A stretch of 64,000 nt of DNA from Chionoecetes opilio (GCA_016584305.1 JACEEZ010020039.1:317766-381765), one strand, 5' to 3'; shown: positions 20,262-31,980, counted from the stretch's first letter. The notes: generated by a model not told the origin, from the letters alone. Translations and numbers: made by a program.

Positions 20262-21282
20262 CAATCAATCAATCATTGGGGGCATACGCCGGGGGGCGCG
20301 TCGCCTCGCCCACCCTACGACGCCACTCCCGGGGGTCACCACGCGCGAGTTCCCATGCAGGCTCCTTTCCCATACCAAGCAGCTCTCGACAAGAAACATC
20401 AACTTGCCCCAGCCACGAGCCTTGTGGGCACCCCCTTGGCCTCCTCCACGCCGGATTGTCTCTTACAGATACAACCCGATGGGAAGGATCGGTTTCAGGG
20501 TAGCGTGCCACATGCCCATATAGCCGAAGTTGGCGCTGACGGACTATGCAGGTAATAGGCCTCGATTCAGTCTCACGGTGCAATCGCTGATTTGACACGT
20601 AATCATCCCAGCGATACCCCATGATTCTGCGAAGACACTTATTACCAAAGGCATTGATTCGTCTCTTCAAGTCACTATTTAGTGTCCATGTCTCACAACC
20701 ATAGAGTAAGACAGGGATCACAAGCGTCTTGAAGATCCGGATCTTTGTCCTCCTGCACAGGTACCGACAACGCCAAATACTCCCGCTGAGCGAGTCCATA
20801 ACACCGTGGGCTATGCCAATCCGCCGTAAGACTTCTTGACGTGACCCGCCGTCATTATGGACTGCGCTACCAAGGTATGTAAAACTTTCCAAGATCTCTA
20901 TGTCCTCGCCACACGCATGAGCAGACTGTACTGCTTCATCTAGTAAGTCTCCAAATACCTGAACCTTGGTCTTGAGCCAGGAGACCTCAAGTCCCAAAGG
21001 CTTTGCCTCCTCGTGCAGCGCCTCGAGGGCCATCACCAGGACCTCCAGCGACTCAGCAAAGATTACTGCATCATCGGCAAAAACAAGATCAGTGATCTTG
21101 GTGTTGTCGACGGATGCTCCACAATCACTTTGATCTACAACCTTGTCCAATACCCAGTCCATACAAGCGTTGAAAAGTGATGGGGCAAGGACGCACCCTT
21201 GCCTCACTCCTGTATTCACAGGAAAGAAGCTGGATACACCTGCCCCACACTTCACAGCACTCTCAGTCCCAGAATACAGACC
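20262..21282 (-). mobile_element. 5'-truncated RTE-like non-LTR retrotransposon with 12-bp target duplication
   Basis: A perfect 12-bp duplication ATATTGGCGGTT flanks it (20250-20261 and 21283-21294). The 3' end on the minus strand is a short (ATTG)n tail, typical of RTE-like elements. The inserted copy covers only the last third of the ORF. Confidence 0.93.
20269..21282 (-). pseudogene. RTE-like reverse transcriptase, C-terminal part
   Basis: The frame enters at QYGLYSGTESAVKCGAG and is open to its natural stop at 20269. It has the boxes VNTGVRQGCVLAPSLFN, DLVFADDAVIFAESLE (with the catalytic FADD), FTYLGSAVHNDG, VLLYGCETWTLNSDLKRR, and RQRQLRLYGHVARYPETDP, the usual order of RTE/BovB-type proteins. 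The endonuclease and the first RT boxes are missing, so it is dead despite the intact frame. The final PPAYAPND and tail are the element's natural C-terminus. Confidence 0.92.
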
Positions 21283-21765
21283 ATATTGGCGGTTGCCGGA
21301 CAGTAAATACTAGAGTAGGATAAACGTCCGGGGGTGGGTAATGGCAACGGATTTTTTTTTTTTTTTTTTTTTTACTGTTGTGATTCCCGGACTTTTGTGG
21401 TTCCCGGACCAGTGCTCCTCCCTATTAGTCCGGGAAAACGAGGTTTGTGTGTATATCAGATCACGCTAGGCAGCCGCAGCACGCACTGCATGGGAGAGAT
21501 CGGACTCCCACTAGTAAGGCTAAGGATAATTCTAACTTGATCAAATTATGTAAAGTTATTGAAAAATTTGAACTGGCCTGAAACAGGTCGAATTATCCTA
21601 AGTTTGAATTATACGGGTTTGATTTAGAGAGGGTTTACTGTATGCAAAGATGAAATAAATGGACAGGCATAATCTCTCTTCTTTTTTTTTCCCCTCCATT
21701 GATCATTGGCCGAAGAAATCCGCATGCTACATTCCTTGTTCTTTTGACTGCGACTTCAAGTACGG

Positions 21766-22000
21766 CGGAGGAAACACCGGGTGGCAGCATGAGCCTAAAC
21801 TGAGGGAAGACCATCACAGAAAACGGACCTTCACCTAAAGATCACAGGTGTCACTATAAAAATCCACGTTGCGCCTCCAACGGGCGGAGGGCCAACCATG
21901 ACGACCCTCCAGAATGTGCAGGGCCAATCACCTGAGCCCTCAAAAGAAAAACATAATAGCCTACAGGTGCTATAGGCTTCAGAGTATATAAAAAAATATA
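21766..22000 (+). mobile_element. SINE body, copy in unit A
   Basis: GGTGGCAGCATGAGCCTAAA, CAGGTGTCACTATAAAAATCC and GAGGGCCAACCATGACGAC match the body of the tRNA-headed SINE at 31552-32013. The tRNA-like head is missing. The equivalent in unit B is about 25047-25270. Confidence 0.75.
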
Positions 22001-22701
22001 AATAAATGGGTGTCGGGGTATATAAGGGCAGAAGAAAATGGGTCTGGTGCAAAGGCCTCCGTAGGACTTAAAAAAACAGGTACAGACTTTCTTTATCAGA
22101 ATATATTCAGTAATGATCATCACCCATAAAATCTCTACATGTCTACATGTGTAATGCCGGAAAATTCCAAGAGTAATGATGGAAATTTCCATCACACGAT
22201 TTCAGTTATATGTCTATGAAAGGAAAGAGAAGGTTTCGATAACCATAGGTTTAGACTAGACTAAGTGTTGCCTAAATCCAGTATATAGGCGAACAGGTTA
22301 TTTATTAGGATAACGCCATTCAAATGATTTCATTTCTCGTATTATCTATCCTTCGCTCGTATACTTCTCTCTCTTGCATTCCTATCTCCCCCCCCTCCAT
22401 CCTCCTCCTTCCCCCCCCCAAACGCCAGAGCCACGAGGGGTAATCTGCGAGACATTAACTTCGCGATTACCAATAACTTGTAGACTCAAAACTTCTTATT
22501 CCCCCCTTACTCTCCTGGCAGATCGAATAACACTTAGATTCTTAGCATCTTTAAAAAAGAGGAAAATAGTTTTGTTTCGCATATGATGCATAAATTAGTA
22601 GTGTCATTCGCTTAAATAAGAGTGCCAAGATTCTACACGCTTCAAAATACCCTACCACTGTGAAAAACGCGTCTGGACAAGGACCCCGGAATAGGCGTAA
22701 T
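22000..22701. other. No gene seen in the tail of unit A
   Basis: It contains short poly-C runs near 22390-22425 and AT-rich sequence, repeated in unit B. No ORF of interest. Confidence 0.5.
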
Positions 22702-24626
22702 AAACCTGGGAATACTACAGCAATCCAGTGGGACTTCTAATGCCTCCTATGGACTCCTGTAGGATGCTTTGAAGGAGCGAAGAGGCCCGTGAAGTACTCT
22801 TGGGGGATTGTATACAAAGCGAAGGATACTTAAAAAAAATAGTTCTCCTCCACCTCCTTTTCTCTCTACCTTGTCCCACCTCCTTCCTTCTCTCCCCTTT
22901 CCCCTCCCCTCCTTTCCTCTCCCCCGTTCTTCCTCCGCCTCATTAAAGAGTTATAAATGATCATACACAAAAAACCCCTGATTTCCCGGTGTCGGATTTG
23001 CTTCCGGTCCGCAGCATCATATTAAGGTATAGATCATACAACTTTTTTGTTTTTTTCTGTTTTTGTTTTTTTTTTTTTAACGTTGAAATGCCTGGTCCTG
23101 TTCGTAAATTGACAAAGTTGTCCGGCGGTCCGAGCGTTTCCTGTCACCCCTGGTCAGAGTCTGTGCCTCCCGCAGGTGGCAGCATGCTCAGCGGTCGTAT
23201 TGTTTACATTTGGGCACACAACATCACGGTTCACCTGCACCGGCCTCCGTCAGTCCCCTGACTCCCACTGCCCCTGGTGCAAGAACATCTCTGAGACTAT
23301 TGAACACTTTCTGCTGCCTCCCGCCAGGTGGCAGCATGCTCAGCGGTCGTATATTGTTTACATTTGGGCACACGGCACTCACAGTTCACCTGCACAGCCT
23401 CCGTTAGTCCCCTGACCCCCACTGCCCCTGGTGCAAGAACATCTCTGAGACTATTGAACACTTTCTGCTGCCTCCCGCCAGGTGGCAGCATGCTCAGCAG
23501 ACGTAAACGTCCGCGGTGGGGTAGTTGATATTGGCGGTTCAATCAATCAATCATTGGGGGCATACGCCGGGGAGCGCGTCGCCTCGCCCACCCTACGACG
23601 CCACTCCCGGGGGTCACCACGCGCGAGTTCCCATGCAGGCTCCTTTCCCATACCAAGCAGCTCTCGACAAGAAACATCAACTTGCCCCAGCCACGAGCCT
23701 TGTGGGCGCCCCCTTGGCCTCCTCCACGCCGGATTGTCTCTTACAGATACAACCCGATGGGAAGGATCGGTTTCAGGGTAGCGTGCCACATGCCCATATA
23801 GCCGAAGTTGGCGCTGACGGACTATGCAGGTAATAGGCCTCGATTCAGTCTCACGGTGCAATCGCTGATTTGACACGTAATCATCCCAGCGATACCCCAT
23901 GATTCTGCGAAGACACTTATTACCAAAGGCATTGATTCGTCTCTTCAAGTCACTATTTAGTGTCCATGTCTCACAACCATAGAGTAAGACAGGGATCACA
24001 AGCGACTTGAAGATCCGGATCTTTGTCCTCCTGCACAGGTACCGACAACGCCAAATACTCCCGCTGATCGAGTCCATAACACCGTGGGCTATGCCAATCC
24101 GCCGTAAGACTTCTTGACGTGACCCGCCGTCATTATGGACTGCGCTACCAAGGTATGTAAAACTTTCCAAGATCTCAATGTCCTAGCCACACGCATGAAC
24201 AGACTGTACTGCTTCATCTAGTAAGTCTCCAAATACCTGGACCTTGGTCTTGAGCCAGGAGACCTCAAGTCCTAAAGGCTTTGCCTCCTCGTGCAGCGCC
24301 TCAAGAGCCATCACCAGGACCTCCAGCGACTCAGCAAAGCTTACTGCATCATCGGCAAAAACAAGATCAGTGATCTTGGTGTTGCCGACGGATGCTCCAC
24401 AATCACTTTGATCTACAACCTTGTCCAATACCCAGTCCATACAAGCGTTGAAAAGTGATGGGGCAAGGATGCACCCTTGCCCCACTCCTGTATTCACAGG
24501 AAAGAAGCTGGATACACCTGCCCCACACTTCACAGCACTCTCAGTCCCAGAATACAGACCATATTGGCGGTTGCCGGACAGTAAATACTAGAGTAGGATA
24601 AACGTCCGGGGGTGGGTAATGGCAAC

Positions 24627-24665
<39 letters not shown>

Positions 24666-25980
24666 GTTGTGATTCCCGGACCAGTGCTCCCCCCTATTAG
24701 TCCGGGAAAACGAGGTTTGTGTATATCAGATCACGCTAGGCAGCCGCAGCACGCACTGCATGGGAGAGATCGGACTCCCACTAGTAAGGCTAAGGATAAT
24801 TCTAACTTGATCAAATTATGGAAAGTTATTGAAAAATTTGAACTGGCCTGAAACAGGTCGAATTATCCTAAGTTTGAATTATACGGGTTTGATTTAGAGA
24901 GGGTTTACTGTATGCAAAGATGAAATAAATGGACAGGCATAATCTCTCTTCTTTTTTTTCCCCCTCCATTGATCATTGGCCGAAGAAATCCGCATGCTAC
25001 ATTCCTTGTTCTTTTGACTGCGACTTCAAGTACGGCGGAGGAAACACCGGGTGGCAGCATGAACCTAAACTGAGGGAAGACCATCACAGAAAACGGACCT
25101 TCACCTAAAGATCACAGGTGTCACTATAAAAATCCACGTTGCGCCTCCAACGGGCGGAGGGCCAACCATGACGACCCTCCAGAATGTGCAGGGCCAATCA
25201 CCTGAGCCCTCAAAAGAAAAACATAATAGCCTACAGGTGCTATAGGCTTCAGAGTATATAAAAAAAATAAATAAATGGGTGTCGGGGTATATAAGGGCAG
25301 AAGAAAATGGGTCTGGTGCAAAGGCCTCCGTAGGACTTAAAAAAACAGGTACAGACTTTCTTTATCAGAATATATTCAGTAATGATCATCACCCATAAAA
25401 TCTCTACATGTTTACATGTGTAATGCCGGAAAATTCCAAGAGTAATGATGGAAATTTCCATCACACGATTTCAGTTATATGTCTATGAAAGGAAAGAGAA
25501 GGTTTCGATAACCATAGGTTTAGACTAGACTAAGTGTTGCCTAAATCCAGTATATAGGCGAACAGGTTATTTATTAGGATAACGCCATTCAAATGATTTC
25601 ATTTCTCGTATTATCTATCCTTCGCTCGTATACTTCTCTCTCTTGCATTCCGATCTCCCCCCCCTCCATCCTCCTCCTTCCCCCCCCCAAACGCCAGAGC
25701 CAGGAGGGGTAATCTGCGAGACATTAACTTCGCGATTACCAATAACTTGTAGACTCAAAACTTCTTATTCCCCCCTTACCCTCCTGGCAGATCGAATAAC
25801 ACTCTTAGATTCTTAGCATCTTTAAAAAAGAGGAAAATAGTTTTGTTTCGCATATTGATGCATAAATTAGTAGTGTCATTCGCTTAAATTAAGAGTCTGC
25901 CAAGATTCTATCACGCTTCAAAATACCCTACCACTGTGAAAAACGCGTCTGGACAAGGACCCCGGAATAGGCGTAATAAA
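22702..25980. repeat. 3.3-kb tandem duplication, unit B
   Basis: The unit directly abuts unit A and differs by scattered substitutions, poly-T length and small deletions (for example part of the 22975-23010 region and the second GATTCCCGGA block). A single change makes a stop codon in its RTE frame. After 25980 unrelated sequence begins (CCCACATTGGG). Confidence 0.92.
23540..24560 (-). pseudogene. RTE-like reverse transcriptase fragment, duplicated copy with nonsense codon
   Basis: This is the unit B copy of the RTE insertion, with the same 12-bp flanks (23528-23539 and 24561-24572). It is the same protein except for a GAG-to-TAG change at about 24183-24185, just before the LESFTYLGS segment, and a few missense changes (for example VRQGC to VGQGC). 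Confidence 0.92.
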
Positions 25981-26554
25981 CCCACATTGGGTAGTCTAAT
26001 AAATTATATTTTTTCCACATCAAATTAAGAGTATTGGATTATAGTTATTCCATTAGTTTGGTTTATTTGCTTCCCCAGCTAATAAGAATCATTCGACACT
26101 TCGTGTCCTCTTTGATGAAGACTCTAGTGAGTATTTGAACATTCGTTAATTCCCGCGTTTTAGCTGTCCTCAGTCCTCCGTGACGAGTCATGCGAAGGCA
26201 TTCACTTCTTCTCCGTCTCCCAGGTAAGGTGTTATAGTTTTCGTCTCCTCCTTAACTTTTTTTCTTGTGATGTGATATCTTAACCAGTGTTAGTCTACCC
26301 CCTGTCTGTTAGTCTAATTCCAAATGAACACAAGCTCTTGTGATAACAAATAACTTGATCAGATCATAAATGCTGTCCCTTGTCCCCTCAAACACTTTCT
26401 CTTTATAAAGCAGCAACACCAAAACATTACTATTTCTATTCTATGACTTTCAATTACCCGTTGGACAAGCTTTGTTACGATGATATAAAGGTGCCGGTAA
26501 ATCTGTTCCAAAATACACATCAATCTAATCTATATTTGTCAACCTCAACAGGCG
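25981..26554. other. No confirmed gene; one micro-exon-like stretch
   Basis: AGCTGTCCTCAG at about 26162-26173 followed some 48 bases later by CTCCCAG/GTAAGG has splice-site shape, but the enclosed stretch has no recognisable protein. The rest is AT-rich. Confidence 0.3.
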
Positions 26555-26555
26555 G

Positions 26556-26802
26556 CTACCTCTCATTTACACCTTCTAACATCAACAACCTCTCATTTAC
26601 ACCTTCTAACATCAACAACCTCTCATTTACACCTTCTAACATCAACAACCTCTCATTTACACCTTCTAACATCAACAACCTCTCATTTACACCTTCTAAC
26701 ATCAACAACCTCTCATTTACACCTTCTAACATCAACAACCTCTCATTTACACCTTCTAACATCAACATCTTAACAACAACCTCTCATTTACACCTTCTAA
26801 CA
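26556..26802 (+). repeat. 30-bp minisatellite, about 8 units
   Basis: The unit CTCTCATTTACACCTTCTAA plus CATCAACAAC repeats head to tail seven times with almost no variation, then once more after a short interruption (CATCTTAACAACAAC). Since 30 is a multiple of three it keeps an ORF open on both strands, which is not evidence of a gene. Confidence 0.95.
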
Positions 26803-26896
26803 CCCTCCTATAGGGTCTCCAGTGGATACATTTACACAACCTAATACTTCAAGGTAATACCACCTCCCACGGCGGCATCCTAGACAGCACTGCCAT

Positions 26897-27041
26897 CACA
26901 TAAGGAAGCTACAAGAGGCCGGAACACCTACACGTGGTAGTTCCTGTAACTCACACTACCTACATCCACCTTTCATCTCCATTCATAAAATTATCTAGTC
27001 TCCTTTTAAAACTCCCTATTGACTCGGCACTAACTACCTCA
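26897..27041 (-). mobile_element. CR1/L2-like 3' end including last codons of its ORF
   Basis: On the minus strand the frame reads EVVSAESIGSFKRRLDNFM, then NGDERWM and a stop, followed by the 3' end GTTCCGGCCTCTTGTAGC. It matches the plus-strand copy at 38358-38573. It lies right against the last exon of the small gene at 27048. Confidence 0.85.
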
Positions 27042-27047
27042 GTGCTA

Positions 27048-28029
27048 TCACAGTGGCGGCGACGGCATCACAGGCTCCAGAGAGTGTGGTTCTGACTGGT
27101 GAGGTAACTGTGCTCGTAGTGAAGGTCGTCGTCCAGACTCAATGTTCGGCCCAAGCTCGTGCACACTCGGCTCCTTCTCAAACATCTTCTGTAGCAGCAC
27201 CTCCACATTCTTCAGTCCTGGTGAATAGGTAATTAAATAGATAGGTTTAGGTCATTCATTAAGTAAATAGGTCAATAATTATAATTGTCATAACCCCCAA
27301 GAGAAGATAGGACACTCACCATAACCATCTTAAAAGGTGTATATTCCCGTAAGAGAAAATAGGACATCTAACCATAACCATTTTAATCTCTTCACACCCA
27401 GATCTTTCCAGTGGTACAAAAAATTGTATGTTGTCGAGCCATAAAATTACGAAAAGTAACTGAATATACCAAATGAGTTAGTGGACAAGGATACTAAACA
27501 GGTCATATCTACAAAATATTGCTTATAGTCACTAAAAATAGTCTAATGGCACCCAAATTACAATGGAAATTACGCTCTGGGTCTCAAGGGGTTTCCAAGG
27601 GTCAGTATAAACTAGACTAGAACAATTGAACTGCGTCTCAGGGTTAAAAGGTGTATATTTACAGACAATATTCATAGAAATGTTGGGTGACACGCACACA
27701 CAAACAAACAAACAAACAAACAAACACACACACACACAGATTAGATTAGATATTATATTGACCACATCAATACAAAGAAAAATCCCATACTACATATCCT
27801 ATGGTCCAACAAAAGAATACATAATTATGATGAATAACTAAATTATAAATCTTCCCTCAACCTAAAGATTCACACATATATCCGTAATATTTTGTATATA
27901 GCGCACATACATACACGCATATGCACGCACACACAAGCGCGACTCACTCTTTGAGATGTGGAAGCGGACGTCTGTTTCCCCGGAGATGTCTTTGCTGGAA
28001 GGGAAGAACTGCGAGGCGCCCGGCGACAT
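27048..28029 (-). CDS. Small two-exon gene of unknown function
   Basis: Exon 1 runs from ATG 28029 to 27948 and encodes MSPGASQFFPSSKDISGETD then VRFHISK, ending in A before GTGAGTCG. Exon 2 starts at 27217 after ATTCACCAG and runs in the matching phase (RLKNVEVLLQKMFEKEPSV, HELG...) to a TGA at 27048-27050, 83 residues in all. Splice sites and phase fit, and the intron is 730 bases. From about 27140 a neighbouring frame looks at least as protein-like (TLSLDDDLHYEHSYLTSQN), so one base may have been gained in exon 2, turning a longer protein into a shorter one, or the assembly may carry an error. Exon 2 is cut off by a CR1/L2-like insertion immediately downstream. I do not recognise the family; the LKNVEVLLQKMFEKE stretch should be helical. 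Confidence 0.5.
27682..27740 (+). repeat. (ACAA)n/(AC)n microsatellite
   Basis: Runs of CAAACAAACAAA and CACACACA lie within the intron of the small gene. Confidence 0.9.
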
Positions 28030-28099
28030 GGCTCCCTCGGCCTGGGGCGGCGGGCGGCTGAGTCCGTCTCCTCCTCGGAATCTGAACTATTCGTCACCA

Positions 28100-28446
28100 C
28101 CAGGTTCTCAACGTCTCCATCTGTCCTCTGACCCCCAGTGCCCCTGGTGCAGGGATGTTTCGGAGACTATCGAACCCTTTCTGCTGCAGTGTCCGCGCTT
28201 CCACTCCCACCGTGTAGTGCTACATTCTCAACTCCTCGCCCTGAACGTCACCACCTGTGACTTGCCCACCCTGTTGGTGGCAGCTGGCATCCGCCCCTCA
28301 CGGCAACACGCTGTCCTCCGCCTTACCTGTGCCTTCCTGAAGAAGACAGGTCAACTACCGCGCCTGTGATAGCATCATAGGACATCACCAGGGCTCATAG
28401 TGTTCCCCAAGGGATCCTCGCAGCCCTAAAACAACAACAACAACAA
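28100..28446 (+). mobile_element. Non-LTR retrotransposon C-terminus and 3' UTR with (CAA)n tail
   Basis: The frame to the stop at 28369 reads PQCPWCRDVSETIEPFLLQC, then PRFHSHRVVLHSQL and AVLRLTCAFLKKTGQLPRL. C-x2-C-x8-to-12-E-x2-L-x2-CP-x2-H/R is the C-terminal Cys/His motif of jockey/I-type elements. The 3' UTR (AAGGGATCCTCGCAGCCCTA) ends in (AAC)n at about 28428-28446. A minus-strand copy of the same 3' end lies at 46060-46145. Confidence 0.85.
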
Positions 28447-28515
28447 TGCCTCTCGTAGTGCCACCCAAGGACCCAAAATGTACTAGAAAACCAGTACACC
28501 TTACTATTTACCAGA

Positions 28516-28605
28516 TAAAGTCTGTGAATGGCTACACCTCCCGGACTTTTGGGGATCCCGGACCAGGCTAACCCCCTAATAGTCCGGAAAGTGGAGGGTC
28601 GAGTG
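28516..28605. mobile_element. Terminal fragment of the pogo/Tigger-like family
   Basis: CTCCCGGACTTTTGGGGATC, CCGGACCAGGCTAACC, CCTAATAGTCCGGAAAGTGG and AGGGTCGAGTGTA resemble the right end of the elements ending at 21451 and 24721. Only one end is present. Confidence 0.55.
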
Positions 28606-28789
28606 TACTCTATGTAAATATCCTTTATGTTACCATCTATATATAGGAGGTATAGTATATACCATCTTTATAGGAGAAGGAATTAAACTAACTGACATCT
28701 CACTGAACGAACTGATCCAGCAATAATGAACTGGATGAAACCTGTTAATACAATGTGCCACACCCATACCAATACCTATCCCTTAACAG

Positions 28790-29000
28790 GAGGGCACCAG
28801 GGGGCAGCATGAGCCTCAAATCAAACCTTCACAGGTGTCACTATAAAAATCCAGCCTGCGCCACCACGGGGGAGGGTCAACCATCACAGCCCTCCAGAAT
28901 GTGCAGGGCCATCCACCTGTGCCCTCAAAGAAAGATGATAAAACCTAAGGAAGAAAGATAATAGCCTACGGCGCCATAGGCTCCAAAGTACAGGGAGGTC
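28790..29000 (+). mobile_element. SINE body copy
   Basis: GGGGGCAGCATGAGCCTCAA, CAGGTGTCACTATAAAAATC, CTGCGCCACCACGGG and CCTCCAGAATGTGCAGGG match the SINE body at 31800-31930. The head is absent. Confidence 0.8.
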
Positions 29001-29484
29001 CCGAAGATACGAGCAGTTAGGTTCCACCTGGCATACTCGTAAAGTGAAATTTCGTATAACGAAACACATAACTAATGGTAAAATATAAGTTTGGTTCCAG
29101 GACCCCATCAATTAAAAAAAAAGAAAAAAAGAGAAAAAAAAGGACGTGTTTTTCAAGCTAAAATAAACTCTAGCAAACACAACAAACACACAGCGTCTAT
29201 ATTACCCACACTGTACTACCTATTCTGTAGAAAAAGCTTTCTGAAAGAGAAAATAGCACACAAAATAACATAACTGCATACTAATTAAACATAAAACATG
29301 CATAACACTCACAAGTGGTAATGTTGTGTGGGGAGACAGGAAGCTGGCAAGTAGCCAGCTGAGAGTCCCTGTTTTCTCTCTCCGAGGCTCGAGAGATAAC
29401 AGGGGTGACTGCGTTTGTAGGGATGACTGGGTTAGAGTTCTTCCTCCTCCCCTTGATCACTTGAGCTCCCTTCACACATTCCAT

Positions 29485-29760
29485 AATCGAGCCACGATAG
29501 CACCACCAATTTGATTATTGACGCTATCGTGAAATTTGTCCACGATAAACGCAGACCACGATAGCCTTACAACAATGTCACGCTGCCCGTATGTATGTGT
29601 CATGACGGTCGTAAGATGGTCACGATGGAGTCATGACAGCTGTAAGACAATGTCACGAATGGAAAATCAACGGTCATTTTGTCGTCACGATAGTTACAAT
29701 AACCACGACAGAGCTATGACGGTGCTGTGAACGTATCACGATAGCGTCAAGAGCCATGCC
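29485..29760. repeat. Degenerate tandem TCACGATAG-type repeat
   Basis: Many variants of CACGATAG, TCATGACGG and GTCACGATGG are spaced 10-20 bases apart. The block resumes at 30180-30280 and 30355-30400 after a G-rich interval, so an older array was split. Confidence 0.7.
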
Positions 29761-29774
29761 TCATGCAACATGCC

Positions 29775-30180
29775 TCACACGTGGGTGTGTGTTGCCATGG
29801 TGATGGAGAAGGAAGGGGCCGGGGCTAGAGATGAAGGTGGGAGAAACAGGGTGTGTTGGTAATGGAGAAGGGGGAAACGGGGAGGGGGTTGTAATAAGAA
29901 GGGGGTGATGGTGTTGGTGGGAACGGGGGGGGGGATGGAGAAGGCGTTGTTGGAGGTGTGAGTGGTTAAAACTGGTGTGGATCCACCACCCACCCCCTAC
30001 TCCCTACCCCCATCACCACGTGGTCATGGGAGTAGGGGGTGGGTGGCATCACCACGTGGTCATGGGAGTAGGGGGAAGGGAGTAGAGGGTGGGTGAAGGT
30101 GAATGAGAAAGGGGGGAGAAGGCGGAAGGGGGTGCAAAAAAGGGGGGGAAGGTAGGATTGAAGTCGCACGTAACGGTTTC
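29775..30180. other. G-rich low-complexity stretch
   Basis: Runs such as GGAGAAGGGGG and a direct repeat of CATCACCACGTGGTCATGGG at 30010 and 30049. The ORFs seen on the minus strand are low-complexity Pro/Ser/Leu. No gene. Confidence 0.6.
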
Positions 30181-30730
30181 TTATAGTCACGATAGACATA
30201 ATACGATCACGGTAGTGTCACGAAGCTGCTACATAGATAACGATAGCGTCACGATAGACTTACGATAGCGCTGCGTTGGGTACAAAAATTGGGGAGCTTC
30301 CCGATTTTTTTAGTGCACGCACTAACTTTTTGTGGCCTCGGCCGAGCACGTCACGAGCGGTCACGATAGACCCATAACCAGGACCATGACGGCACTGCGC
30401 ATTGCATTGTTGGCGCGTTCGTGGTTCCATTATAGAATGTGTGAAGGGGGCTTGGGGAAGAGGAAAGATCCTCGGTGATGCGGCTTGATACAATAGACTC
30501 GAGAGGGTAGGGTAGGTAAGGGACAAGGGAGGGGTGCGCAGACCTCTTCCACTGCCCACAAACTCGTCTCTGCGCATCTGAATCATTGTACATCGTCCAG
30601 GATGTGAATTTTTGTAGGCCACATTGTCGTACCGAGCCACCAGAATTATCATATTTTCAGATTGATTATATATATTCATATAACCTTATTGATTATATAT
30701 AATTATCGTACAACCTTAGGTAAAATCATA
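30180..30730. other. Repeat remnants, no gene
   Basis: The interval includes the resumed CACGATAG array and, at 30285-30345, a diverged copy of the block at 12415-12490 (AAATTGGGGAGCTTCCCGAT). Nothing coding was supported. Confidence 0.5.
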
Positions 30731-30859
30731 TACACTACCCTCCCGAGTTTCGCGCTTGCTTTCTTCCGGAGGCATAGCGCGAAACTCGCGGATCGCGAAA
30801 CTCGCGTATTATAAACCCTGTAAAAATGCTTATTTAGTCAGTTTTTTTTGGTTTTTTTT

Positions 30860-30950
30860 TTGTTTTGTTGGGGTGTGTGTGTGCCTACAGCGCCGTTAGG
30901 CAGTGACCTCCAGGGGTGGGATGGTAGGCCCTGGAGGTTAACTTGAGGGC
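30860..30950 (-). mobile_element. Truncated inverted SINE 3' end
   Basis: GTGCCTACAGCGCCGTTAGG, CAGTGACCTCCAGG and GGGATGGTAGGCCCTGGAG are the reverse complement of the 3' part of the SINE at 31910-31965. The T-rich stretch before it is its poly-A tail in reverse. Confidence 0.8.
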
Positions 30951-31551
30951 TGTATATCTACCATATTTTACAGCTTATAAGACTCACTTTTCCCCCCAAA
31001 AATATCCTGAAAATACCCCAAGCCCCTGTCCACCCAGCAGTGAATGGGTATTGGGTGTTAGCCTAGGGTTTGTGACCCGCTTCCTGGGGTGGTGGCTTCG
31101 GCCAACACTACGTAGAGAAGAGGAAGGAGGAGAGGAGCTTGAGATTGAGCTTGAGTTGGGAGTCACCCAGCGGATGCTGTTTTGGTCTGAGTGAGTGAGC
31201 CTGACACATATCTTGTCAGCTGATGGTTGTGTGACAGTGTTATACGACAATAACACTGTCACAATGCCTTCCTCTCTTCTCTCCTGTCTCCTCCAGTACC
31301 TCCAGAAACCACAGTACCACACATGTCATGGTTAATCACTTATAAAGGAGTATTTTGTGGTAAATAGTAAGGTAAGGTGCTACTTATTTTGAGGTGTTAC
31401 CTATCTTATGCGACACCGGCTGTTCCTGTAGAGAAAAACACAAACAAATGGAAAAAAACAAAGCAAAACTACATACAGCTATACTAAGCCTATTATTATA
31501 CTATACTAAGCAGGAAGGAAGGAAGATGTGTCCCGTACGTCTCTTATGGGA

Positions 31552-31980
31552 GGCGGTAGCAGAGTGGTTAGCGTCAAGATATATGTCAAGCTCGAGCACG
31601 AGCTTGACAGACGACCTACAAAGTGATACTAAGCAGCAAAGGTCACAAGAAGAAGAAGAAGTCTCCGAGTGGCGTTCTCGGTGATCAGAGTTCGATCCTT
31701 GGTGAGGGCTATAAAATCCACTTAAAATCTTTCTCTGCACTGTTGAGTGGCCTAAGAACACCCACATGCTGCCCATTAGCTCTACCTTCGATTGCAAGTG
31801 CATCGGAGGACACAGGGGGGCGGCATGAGCCTCTAATCACAGGCGTCACTATAGAAATTCTGTCTGCGCCACCACGGGCGAGGGCCAACCATCACAGCCT
31901 TCAAGTTAATCTCCAGGGCCTACCATCCCACTCCTGGAGGTCACTGCCTAACGGCGTTGTAGGCACACACACACACACCA

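Larger units (their letters stand above)
19683..21451. mobile_element. TA-flanked pogo/Tigger-like element with RTE insertion (unit A)
   Basis: The left end CACACAAACCTCGATTTCCC and right end GGGAAAACGAGGTTTGTGTG are inverted and bordered by TA on both sides. Further TCCGGACC-type subterminal repeats occur at both ends. Two poly-T tracts (about 19760-19797 and 21352-21373), 153-bp repeats and the RTE copy are inside. The same terminus family is seen at 28516-28605. The equivalent in unit B is 22966-24721. Confidence 0.75.
19397..22701. repeat. 3.3-kb tandem duplication, unit A
   Basis: Every block of this unit recurs in the same order and orientation in 22702-25980: the AATACTACAGCAATCCAGTG start, the CT-rich block, the poly-T tracts, the 153-bp repeats, the RTE insertion, the pogo-like end, a SINE body and the ACGCGTCTGGACAAGGACCC end. 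Because target duplications and nested insertions are shared, duplication came after all of them. Confidence 0.92.

Noticed and set aside
26556..26802. CRISPR-like array of 30-bp repeats
   Set aside because: The repeats are directly adjacent with no unique spacers, and the context is eukaryotic. It is a minisatellite.
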